A stretch of DNA of 64,000 nucleotides from Lithobates sylvaticus (taxonomy: Eukaryota > Chordata > Amphibia > Anura > Ranidae): NCBI GenBank assembly GCA_028564925.1, contig CM053026.1:602147339-602211338 (forward strand). The letters run 5' to 3'. The position numbers were made by a program, and so were the translations under genes. The notes beneath the pieces were generated by a model, which worked only from the letters and a program-made list of their open reading frames with translations, had not been told where the DNA came from and made no database searches. Every line of letters begins with the position of its first letter. Position 1 is the first letter of the stretch. Below, one piece after another: positions 13,364-22,061 of the stretch.

Positions 13364-13853
13364 TTAAAGGGTAAGTTCACCTTCTCACAAAAATATACAG
13401 TATATACACATATACTGACCACCTCTGTGGACCCTGCTGCACATAGTGGCCATGATGCTCTATACTGCCAGTGGATCAGTCCTTACACTGCAATACACAG
13501 CCCTGGAGTGAGTATCTATCATAACGCTTGCAACAGCAAGTGCTCATTGGTATGCGTAACAAGGTGACCAATAAGAAATGCTTGCTTCTTTACGGACATG
13601 CTACCAGAAGAAGAAGTCTCAAATGCACTTTTCATTGCTCAGCACAGTCACTTGGCTGTACTGACCAATGAGTTCTTGACATTGCTTTAATTATGGTGGA
13701 TACTCATTCCAATGCTGCGCATAGCAGTGTGCAGTGTATAGACTGGTACACTGCCAGCATTGGGCATCACGGCTGCTATATGCAGCCAGGGTCCAAAGAG
13801 AGGGCCAGGAGTCTTTTGGAGTTTTTTTGTAAAAAAGCGAACTTACACTTTAA
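13364..13853 (+). mobile_element. T2/Kolobok-like MITE (490 bp)
   Basis: Starts TTAAAGGGTAAGTTCACC at 13364 and ends GCGAACTTACACTTTAA at 13853, an inverted pair beginning at TTAA. The interior has no coding capacity of its own; short frames inside it are spurious. Confidence 0.65.
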
Positions 13854-14730
13854 GAGCAATTTGGCAAAAATACTATATTGTTACACTTCAGTATTACAAG
13901 CAGGTTAGAAATAGATGCATAGATCTCGCTGATCCTCTAAGATGGTATTCTCCCAGATACGTTTAGAGAAACCAGCTCAGCCACAAAACATCTCTGGAAT
14001 CCATTTTAAAATGCTGCCAACTTTGCAGAGCAACTCCAGTTCCACCAATCACAAATCTTTGAAGACTGTCAACTATTTGGCTGCTTAGTTCTTTGTAATC
14101 TGTCTGAAATGTTAAATATTCAGCAATGCACTTGTTACAGCACACTACACCTTAGCATTATAGAATATCCTGGAGCAATCCTTATGGGAGAAGCACCTTT
14201 TCACAGCAAAGCTTGGTGTATAGATCACAAGGAATGCCAGAGATAAACTAATTTTAATAGACATTGTAGACTGGTTATTTATGTGTAAACCATGATTTGT
14301 ACATTCCATGCAAGGTACAGACAACATATGAATCACTTGGGGGAACCTGCTACTGCACGCTGATGTTCATACCCTCAGTGGTGGAATGCATAAAAGATAG
14401 GGTAGAAGCAAGCAGCTACACGAACTCCAAAACACTTTTTATATACTGTATCAACTTCATTTTTTTTTTAATATAGACGAAAGAAAGTCTAAACTATTCA
14501 GAATATCCTATGTGTATTATGCTGGTTTTAGACAAACAATTTTTATCCACTGCATAGATTAAAATGTTTTGTTCAGCATTGTTTGAAGGTGATAAGAATG
14601 ATTACAAATCATCTGATCATTATGTTGAGAAAACATACAGCAAACCGGTAGCTTCCAGTTATTAAACAGTCTGAAACTACGTACAGTAACTGAATCAGGT
14701 TGATTTAATAAAGGAGTTTAAAAGCTTCAA
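13854..14730. other. unique DNA
   Basis: Nothing recognised. Confidence 0.4.
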
Positions 14731-14733
14731 TAA

Positions 14734-15158
14734 TGCCGCGTACACACGAGCGGATTTTCCGTCAGAAAAATTTTGGATGGTTTTTCCGACGGAATTCCAC
14801 TCAAGCTTGGCTTGCATACACACGGTCACACAAAATTTTGCTGAACTTTCGACCGCCAAAAACGCGGTAACGTACAACACTACGACGAGCCGAGAAAGTG
14901 AAGTTCAATGCTTGCGAGCATGCGTCGAATTGTTTCCGAGCATGCGTAGGAATTTTGCACGTCGGAATTGCTACAGACGATCGGAATTTCCGATTGGAAC
15001 TTTTTCCGACCGAAAAATTGAGAACATGCTCTCAATCTTTTGCTGGCGGAAATTCGGCCAGCAAAAGTCCAATGGAGAATACACACGGTCAAAATTTTCC
15101 AACCAAAAGCTCTCATCGGTCTTTTGCTGGCCGAATTTCCAATCGTGTGTACGCGGCA
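14734..15158. mobile_element. foldback MITE with CCGCGTACACACG ends (425 bp)
   Basis: Ends TGCCGCGTACACACGA and TCGTGTGTACGCGGCA are perfect inverted repeats, flanked by the direct triplet TAA (14731-14733 and 15159-15161). A 3-bp TWA target points to PIF/Harbinger mobilisation, but no transposase is present. The interior is a long imperfect palindrome of AAAATT/TTTTCCG-type blocks. Open frames through it, up to 147 codons, are by-products. Confidence 0.75.
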
Positions 15159-15420
15159 TAAGGCTGGTCATACAAGGTTCTAATCTGGGCCGGTTCAGCT
15201 GGAACTGGTCGAGAATCTAACCGTTTATGAGCAGGCTAAATGTGGCAAGTTGGTCAATCGATCAACTTGGGTACAACCAGCATGCTGGGTTTTACCTGCG
15301 ATTATCCCTAGTGGCTCATCCTTAACAACTCATGAGTCATCAGCTGTCAATGGGCTTCCCCACTGACTGTTGAATACAAAAAAAATAAATAAATAAACAT
15401 TGCAATAAAAAAGTGGGCAA
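15159..15420. other. short repeat-like DNA of unknown kind
   Basis: Contains GGTTCAGCTGGAACTGG and TTGGTCAATCGATCAACTTG palindromes. Possibly another old MITE, not resolved. Confidence 0.3.
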
Positions 15421-16608
15421 AAAAATGGCGTGGGGGTCCCTCCCCCAAACTATACCAGGCCCTTCAGGTCTGGTATGGATTTTAAGGGGAACCTCACATC
15501 ACACTTTATAAAAAAAAACGTTGTGGGGTCCCCCCAAAATCTATAACAGACCCTTATGCGAGCATGCAGCATGGCAGGCCAGGAAAGGGGGGAGGCGAGC
15601 AAACCATACAAGGCCACATGTCCTCAGGTGGCCCCGCCCTTACCTATATAACAACTGTCAAATGGCAAGCCAGGCATTAGGCGGTATGTCTTAGTTGAAT
15701 GTGGAGAAATTTTTTTTCTGGTCAGGCAATGCGGCGATTTACATCGGGGGACACTGTTTTTTAAATTTTTTACTTTTTAAGAAAGGAATTGTCAAAAACG
15801 GTCTCTGTGTTTTTATTAATTTTTGACACTTTTTTGGTGAATGGGCATACTCATTTACATGGGGGGGCTGGGATATGGTGGCCCCCTTGTTACAGGGGGC
15901 TTCCAGATTCTGATAAGCCCCCTGCCCAAAGACCCCTACAACCACAGCCCAGGGTTGTGGGGACGAGGGCCTTATTCCCATCAACATGGGGACAAGGTGC
16001 TTTGGGGTGGGGGCTCCCACCTCAAAGCACACACCCCCCATGTTGAAAGCATATGGCCTGGTATTGTTCAGGAGTCTGGTCTGATATTCCAGGCTGTGTG
16101 CTGGGATAAGAGTCTGGTATGGATTTTGGGGGAGACCCCACACCGTTTTTTAAACATTTTTCTATTGCCGGCAATGGTATTGAATTTAAATGTAATTTAA
16201 TTCTTTTTTTATTCTTTAGAAATGTCATTTTTTCTGCAGCATGTTCTATACATTCTACAGATGTGCTACTTTACATGCAAACTATGGGGACCCCCAGGCA
16301 CTATATTTAAAAAGTTTTTTAATTTTTATTGTTTAACTTTAAGCATCATTAAAATAACTGCTCCTATAAAAACAATCTTTTAAAAAAAAATGTTTTGCTT
16401 TGGTACATTTCGCCCAGGGCAGTACCTCGGGCACCCATACCCTTTTTATGACTAATTACTTGCATATAAGCCTTTAAAATGGGGACTTTTGACTTTTCAA
16501 GTTTGGGTTCCATAGACTTTAATAAGGTTCACCGTTCGGGTCAGAACTTTTTCTCTGTTCGGGAGTTCTGGTGTGAACTGAACAGGGGGGGTGTTCAGCC
16601 CATTTCTA
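15421..16608. mobile_element. degenerate hAT-derived composite with core module copy C
   Basis: The last ~450 bp (16160-16608) match the right end of the hAT family at 3050-3550 and 30285-30674. They finish GTGTTCAGCCCATTTCTA, a worn version of GTGTTCGGCTCATCCCTA. Core copy C lies in plus orientation at 15782-16160. It has hairpin 15934-15962 (CCCCTACAACC with GGTTGTGGGG) and hairpin 15982-16045 (CAACATGGGG with CCCCATGTTG). An antisense core piece occupies 15430-15640. The left end is not recognisable, and no clear target duplication was found. Older than the copy at 2183-3550. Confidence 0.65.
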
Positions 16609-17441
16609 ATTATGAGGTATTATTAAAATCTTGCTCGCATTGTCTTATGTAATTCCTCATGTTTTTAGTGGTTCAAAGGTTAGTTGCATTTTACTGGAAG
16701 CCCAGTCATTCCTTCCAGATAGTTAATTCCAGGTTGGACTACATAAACTCTATAGAAAGCTAACAAGTACTTTTCAGGGCACCCAGGCAATTCCATGTAG
16801 TGTGGGAGGCCTGACAATCAAGAAAATCTAACACAGATGTCATTAATGTAACAAACCACTTACAGTGACTCAGGGCTAGTTTTGGGTGTGGAGGGGATGG
16901 GTAATTTCCACTTCTGATCCCTATTCTATTTAGTAATTTTTATTCAAATGGGACAAAGACACCATTCATAAGCAGATATAGTGATATTGTAACTTAATTT
17001 TTATTTTATATTTAAATTATCTATACAGCAAATTTGTTTTTCTACTTTATTGTTTATGCCTCTAAACCTTAATAGCATAGGGGTTTCTAGCCCTCAAAAG
17101 TTGCGTCTTTACATTCTCCAGCCACTGCAGGTGTCAGTGGCTGCTTGTAAATATGCTGTGAACAGGATATGTTTTTTGTGCATTAGGCAAAGTAGTGTGT
17201 GTGTGTCTGTGTACATACACATAGGTGAGTATGCATGGAAAGTTTGCAGAGCAATTCACCCAGTGAAAGTACATATACTGTATGTTTATTTTGTGTGTCT
17301 AGGGCAAAAACAAATGTTATTAGGTAATTTATTGTGCTGGATGAATGTTTTTCATTGATTTAAAACAAAAAAAATACTACATTTGGCCACAAGGTGACAT
17401 TAAGTATCATAGGAATTTGTATAATCCATTCACCACAGGAA
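16609..17441. other. unique AT-rich DNA
   Basis: No gene or element recognised. Confidence 0.4.
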
Positions 17442-18019
17442 TTAAGGCACTATTAAACCCAAAACCAAAAATGTAATATATTGCAGCTTAGCAATCATTA
17501 GATGTGGCTGTATTAGTTTTATTTTTTTTATGTTTTCCCCCTTTTTCAACTGGTGACCTGGCCAGTAACACACCCCCTGCATTAGAGTGCCCCCACTCTG
17601 GATGAAGGAGCACAGGGGGCACCTTTGTACAGAAGCATTGTCAGTCTGGGAGGAGTGGCATGTTAGATGGACTTGCAGATTTAGATACACTAAACAAATT
17701 GATTCAAAACTCTGGCTAATACTCTATAATCAGTTACAGCAAACAGCTTATTTTTCTTTTGTAATAAAGGTTTTACATAAATGAATACAAGCTGGTCATT
17801 GTAAGCACCCCTGTCAGTGGTAAATGGTTTGCCCCAACCCTGTAACTGCTTCATCTGCAGGAAAGCTTGTTCTTTTGAAAAACAACAGACTTACTGTCAA
17901 GCTCACCAGGTCAAAAAAGGAAAGAAAGCCTAAAAAGAAAACGAATGCAGCCAGCACAATTAGGAATTGGTAAGCTGCAATAAAATAAATGTTTGATTTT
18001 GGGTTTAATACTGCTTTAA
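17442..18019. mobile_element. T2/Kolobok-like MITE (ends TATTAAACCCAAAA)
   Basis: Left end TTAAGGCACTATTAAACCC, right end GGGTTTAATACTGCTTTAA, TTAA at both extremes. The first ~145 bp match 53585-53735 closely (TATATTGCAGCTTA and GCCAGTAACACAC), showing a dispersed family. Non-coding. Confidence 0.7.
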
Positions 18020-18109
18020 CTGTGGATGAGGATGGCTGTAAGTTGGACTAGGTTACACGTCATACAAAATTATTCACCTATAATTATTATTTTGGTTGGT
18101 TATATAGTT

Positions 18110-18344
18110 TAGTTTAACCATGCGCAGTAGGAAACGGGCAGTGAAGCCGCAAGGCTCCACTGCCTGTTTCCCTTAGTGAGGATGGCAGCGCCGGCACACG
18201 ATACGAGGGACGTATCGGCTCTGGGGGGGCCAACATCGCGGGTGCCCTGGACAGGTAAGTGTCCTTATTAAAAGTCAGCAGCTACAGTGTTTGTAGCTGC
18301 CGACTTTTAAAAAAAGATTTTTTACGGCTGGAACACCCCTTTAA
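18110..18344 (+). mobile_element. T2/Kolobok-like MITE, truncated, AGTCAGCAGCT hairpin family
   Basis: The right end is CACCCCTTTAA. A conserved hairpin at 18269-18310 (AAAAGTCAGCAGCTACA with TGTAGCTGCCGACTTTT) recurs at 36839-36877 and 58204-58244. A consensus splice donor CAG|GTAAGT lies just upstream at 18252-18260. The left end appears truncated. The terminal TTAA is shared with the neighbouring element at 18345. Confidence 0.6.
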
Positions 18345-18609
18345 CCACTTGACCACTGGGCACTTAAACCCCCTTCCTAACCAGACCAATTTTCAGCTTT
18401 CGGTGCTCTCACACTTTGAATGACAATTACTCAGTCATGCAACACTGAACCCAAATGAATTTTGTGTCCTTTTTTTCACACAAATAGAGCTTTCTTTTGG
18501 TGGTATTTAATCACCGCTGGGTTTTTTAATTTTTGGGCTATAAATCAAAATATACTGAAAATTCGGTAAAAAAAATAAATAAAAATTCTTTGTTTCTATT
18601 AAAATTTAT

Positions 18610-18722
18610 TGCAGAGTATTGGCGAGTATTGGCGAGTATTGGCAGAGTATTGGCGAGTATTGGCGAGTATTGGCGAGTATTGGCAGAGTATTGGCGAGTA
18701 TTGGCAGAGTATTGGCAGAGTA
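18610..18722. repeat. GAGTATTGGC(A) minisatellite
   Basis: Units of 10-12 bp, GAGTATTGGC alternating with GAGTATTGGCA, about ten in a row, grading into the 21-bp array that follows. Confidence 0.9.
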
Positions 18723-18734
18723 TTGCAGTGTTGC

Positions 18735-19216
18735 AGTGTTGCACAGTGGTGGCAGAGCATTGCACAGTGGTGGCAGAGCATTGCAGTGGTGGCAGAGCGT
18801 TGCACAGTGGTTGCAGAGCGTTGCACAGTTGTTGCAAAGCGTTGCACAGTGGTTGCAGAGCATTGCACAGTGGGGGCAGAGCGTTGCACAGTGGGGGCAG
18901 AGCGTTGCACAGTGGTTGCAGAACGTTGCACAGTGGTTGCAGAGCATTGCACAGTGGTTGCAGAGCATTGCACAGTGGGGGCAGAGTATTGCACAGTGGT
19001 TGCAGAGCATTGCACAGTGGTTGCAGAGTATTGCACAGTGGTTGCAGAGTATTGCACAGTGGTGGCAGAGCATTGCACAGTGGTGGCAGAGCATTGCACA
19101 GTGGGGGCATAGTATTGCACAGTGGGGGCAGAGTATTGCACAGTGGGGGCAGAGCATTGCACAGTGGTTGCAGAGTATTGCACAGTGGTGGCAGAGTGTT
19201 GCACAGTGGTGGCAGT
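18735..19216. repeat. 21-bp minisatellite
   Basis: About 22-23 units with consensus GCACAGTGGTTGCAGAGCATT. Variable positions alternate GGTTGC, GGTGGC and GGGGGC, and AGCATT, AGCGTT and AGTATT. The period is seven codons and lacks stops, so several frames stay open on both strands; this is not evidence of a protein. Confidence 0.95.
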
Positions 19217-19336
19217 GTAGCTGTCACTGACCAGCGCTGTGGGCACTACACATCCAGCCCACAGCGCTGGTCCCATCTCCCCCCTGCGCGCTTCTCCCCT
19301 CTCACTGTACCGATCGGTACAGAGAGGGGAGGGAGG

Positions 19337-19598
19337 AACCGGCGTCATGACGTGACGCCGGTTTGTGTACATGTGATCGCTCCGTCATTTGACGGAGCGA
19401 TCACGTGGTAAACGGCCGCTATACCGTTTACCGTGATCCGTGATGCGCCGGGTCCTTGGGACCCGGCGGTCACGGATGTTCCCAAGTGCGCGCCCCAGGG
19501 GGCGCGTGGGAACAAGTTTCTGGGAGGACGTCCGTAGGATGTCCACCCAGGATAAGCCGACCGCGCTGTAGCTGTCTTTCGACTATAGCGCGGTCGGC
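19337..19598. repeat. chain of seven adjacent hairpins
   Basis: Stems in order: 19337-19362 (ACCGGCGTCA/TGACGCCGGT); 19373-19404 (GTGATCGCTCCGTCA/TGACGGAGCGATCAC, perfect 15 bp, 2-nt loop); 19407-19432 (GGTAAACGG/CCGTTTACC); 19436-19477 (ATCCGTGA/TCACGGAT with an inner CGCCGGGTCC stem); 19478-19513 (GTTCCCA/TGGGAAC with inner GCGCGCCCC); 19521-19549 (TGGGAGGACGTCC, imperfect); 19556-19598 (GCCGACCGCGCT/AGCGCGGTCGGC). They are packed almost without spacers. Confidence 0.9.
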
Positions 19599-19608
19599 AT
19601 GTGGTTAA

Positions 19609-20465
19609 AATAGAAGTGCAGAAAATTATTAAACAATCATAGGTGGATTCAGCATCAATCCAATGCTGCATCTGTCCCCCACCACCTGTACACCGAGAAC
19701 ATCCTGATGACACATGTATGTATGCGAAACGCCTAGCGGCTTCTGGGTAATCGCTGATGTCACTTCCTGTCCTAACTCGAACCAGATCGAGGCTTGGAAT
19801 GCCGATCCCGGGAAACAAAGCGGCGGAGTTAAACCCCAAAACACACTGCTGGAAAGACTCAGTGCCGGTCTAAAGGCACTTTAACTGTAAGTGCACATTT
19901 TATCTTATTGGTTAAAATACATTTTATAAAAGCATGTTGCGCAATGAATGACTTCTTATGAGATACCAAGATTGGCTTGGAGATATGAGGAGTAACAAGT
20001 GGCAACCTAGTTGGAAAAATGACAGGAAAGTGGATTGGTTATCCCAATATAAACCAAAGGCAATGCTTTTTCTAGGTTCTGGTGAGTGCCCATCTCAGAA
20101 GGTGGTGGTGGCACATGAAGTGGTGAAAAGCCTTTTTATAGAGCACGGATGTGAATTGGTGCACACTATGCACATAGAATTTAAATGTTAACTGGAAGTG
20201 GACTTTGGGGATCATTGTAAAATACCTATGTCCTGGGGTTTTGATATTTTGCACTTGATAAATTTGCACTATAGATTGACATATTGATACGTTGCACTAA
20301 AGATTTGACATATTGATACGTTGCACTTTATAGGTTTTTAGTTTTAAGGTTTGCGCACGCAGTGCAGACACTGTTTCAGTGGTAATATTATACAAGCACT
20401 TTTGGATCAGCGCATTTAAATTTCAAACGTATTTCAAATGTATATGGGCTACCTTAGGCTATAAT
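19609..20465 (+). repeat. retroelement-like repeat with hammerhead-like core
   Basis: A mid-repetitive-looking segment containing the 19704-19743 ribozyme-like motif. Further on is a local tandem duplication of ~29 bp (GACATATTGATACGTTGCACT, about 20277-20326), then a distal CTTTTGGATCAGCGC block. No ORF of substance. Penelope-like elements and their short derivatives carry hammerhead motifs in vertebrates, so such an origin is proposed but not shown. Confidence 0.4.
19704..19743 (+). ncRNA. hammerhead-ribozyme-like core (candidate)
   Basis: CTGATGA (19704-19710), a 14-nt imperfect stem II, CGAAAC (19725-19730), then stem III GCC-TAGC-GGC (19731-19740) and TTC as a possible NUH cleavage triplet (19741-19743). 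The order matches a type I hammerhead. One expected C-G pair of stem III is C-T here, stem II has a mismatch and an extra C, and stem I is not evident. It may be inactive. Confidence 0.4.
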
Positions 20466-20926
20466 AAAATTTAACTACATGGTACTTGACAGTCACTTAC
20501 AGAAGAAGCAAATATCAAATAAAGATCTTTCCTTGTAAGGACAATATAGCTGAGAAATTGAGGACATGCCTTCTAGATAAAAAACTTTTTCCTTGCCCCT
20601 TAATCCTGATTTATACCAACTTCAAGCAACATTTTACAAAGTTATCTTGTTTTTCATGCACGAGTCTAGTTTACTTATTCTTTAAATGTACAGTACTTAT
20701 TTGCCATACTATAAAGACTGCTACAATCAAATGTGATATATTTATCATACATACTTGACAAATGTCATTTATGATAGATTTGATGGTGATGCAGGTTATT
20801 TATTATATGTAATTACCAAATATGTCACTTTTAGATGCATATCTAAGAGAAGAAAAGCAAGCCACCATTTTTAAAAGGCTGGGATACCATTGAAAGAGTG
20901 AGAAGGCCCTCTTCAGGGATATACAG

Positions 20927-20989
<63 letters not shown>

Positions 20990-21588
20990 GGCATATACAC
21001 ACACACACAATATATTTTCAATCATGAGGACAAACATTGGAATTTGCATCACCGAGAGGCATGGGACAACCTTCATAGCTGTCTCTTGCCTCTGCTTTGC
21101 TTTTTAAGATCAACTCATCAACTGTAGGCAGCCTTGTTTTTTCAGGGTCCATAATAGAAGGTGAATTTATTTATAGCAAATAAGTATGTTCTTTTTTAGA
21201 CGCCCCCCCCCCCTCCTTTTCAAAAAAAGCTACTTGTAGAAGTTTAAGATTCCCTCTGGCAGTGAGTAGTCAGCACCCAGACAAAGCCACAAGCATGATG
21301 TTCAGGCAGCCAATCTCAACACAGATCCTTACCTTTGACAAGACAACACTGCAGCTGTGTTTGGAATTCTGACAGCAGGAAGAAATATGGAGCTGCTAAC
21401 AGCAACAGGTTGTATTAGGTCTGCTTTTTTGCAGCTCGTCTTAGAAAGCAGCAGGGGATGTTGGACCTGGATCTTCTGAGTATGAGGAGGCCAATTGCCA
21501 AGGCCAAGTGTTGTCAGTGGGGGGAGCACCTTTGACCTGTGTAAACTGAGTGAGTCAGTAACACAGAGATTTTGTAATAATTAAAGGC
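20466..21588. other. unique AT-rich DNA
   Basis: Holds the microsatellite at 20935-20988. No gene seen. Confidence 0.4.
20935..20988. repeat. (TA)n microsatellite followed by (CA)n
   Basis: About 27 TA units, then a short CA run at about 20996-21010. Confidence 0.95.
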
Positions 21589-21606
21589 ATCAACAGTAGG
21601 GATGGG

Positions 21607-21952
21607 CCCGGTGCTCGATGCGAACCCACGTTCGCATCGAGCACCGGGCGTTCGCTCGCTCGGCGAGCCCAGAACTATTTTGGCCGCTCGCATCACGTTC
21701 GTGTGATGCGAGCGGCCCCGCAATGCATTGCGGCCGGCGCGGCCGACGCAGTGCATTGCTGGCTGATGATTGGCCAAGCATGCACTGTGACCCCGCATGC
21801 TTGGCCAATCACAGCCCCGGAAACTCGAAGAGCCATAATTGGCTACAGGCAGGACGCCTGTAGCCAATTACAGCTCAGGGGCTGTAGTACACGCCCCCCC
21901 TATAAAACGCCGCCACGCCGTCTGCGCCGGTCACATGCTGTTCCGGCGCAGA
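21607..21952 (+). promoter_or_regulatory. hairpin-rich hAT promoter: CCAAT boxes and TATA box
   Basis: TATAAAA stands at 21901-21907. Upstream, two perfect inverted repeats each carry ATTGG/CCAAT in opposite arms: 21768-21783 with 21795-21810 (16-bp arms) and 21836-21850 with 21856-21870 (15-bp arms, 5-nt loop). Three further stems precede them: 21607-21648 (19-bp perfect arms), 21682-21717 (15-bp arms) and 21719-21759 (imperfect). One follows the TATA box at 21921-21952 (TCTGCGCCGG/CCGGCGCAGA), close to where transcription would begin. The layout fits an RNA polymerase II promoter driving the transposase. I saw no strong splice donor between it and the array. Confidence 0.7.
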
Positions 21953-22061
21953 TTGAGCAGGCTGATTCTGTGACACTCTGCTGGATTTAGATAGTTAGAG
22001 AGATTCACTTACAGAGATTGAGTTAGATAGATTCAGTTACAAAGATTGATTGAGAAAGAGG

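Larger units (their letters stand above)
18345..19604 (-). mobile_element. family P element with minisatellite and hairpin chain (1,260 bp)
   Basis: Flanked by TTAA at 18341-18344 and 19605-19608. Ends CCACTTGACCACTGGGC and GCCGACCGC...GTGG give a short CCACWT inverted terminal repeat. The left ~230 bp are the inverted form of the block at 1550-1764 and 34590-34778. The middle is minisatellite (18610-19216) and the right is a chain of seven hairpins (19337-19598). There is no transposase. Open frames of 167-292 codons on both strands arise only because the 21-bp repeat unit is a multiple of three. Confidence 0.8.

Noticed and set aside
14777-15220. 147-codon frame
   Set aside because: Lies almost wholly within the foldback MITE at 14734-15158, with mirrored frames on the other strand; no domain.
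15739-16143. 134-codon minus-strand frame
   Set aside because: Shadow of the hairpin core module; similar frames appear at 2540-2851 and 59402-59869 only because the core is GC-rich and repeated.
18533-19411. Several overlapping 167-292 codon frames on both strands
   Set aside because: They arise from the 21-bp minisatellite, whose unit is seven codons without stops. The peptides are simple repeats and no frame extends with family-like sequence.
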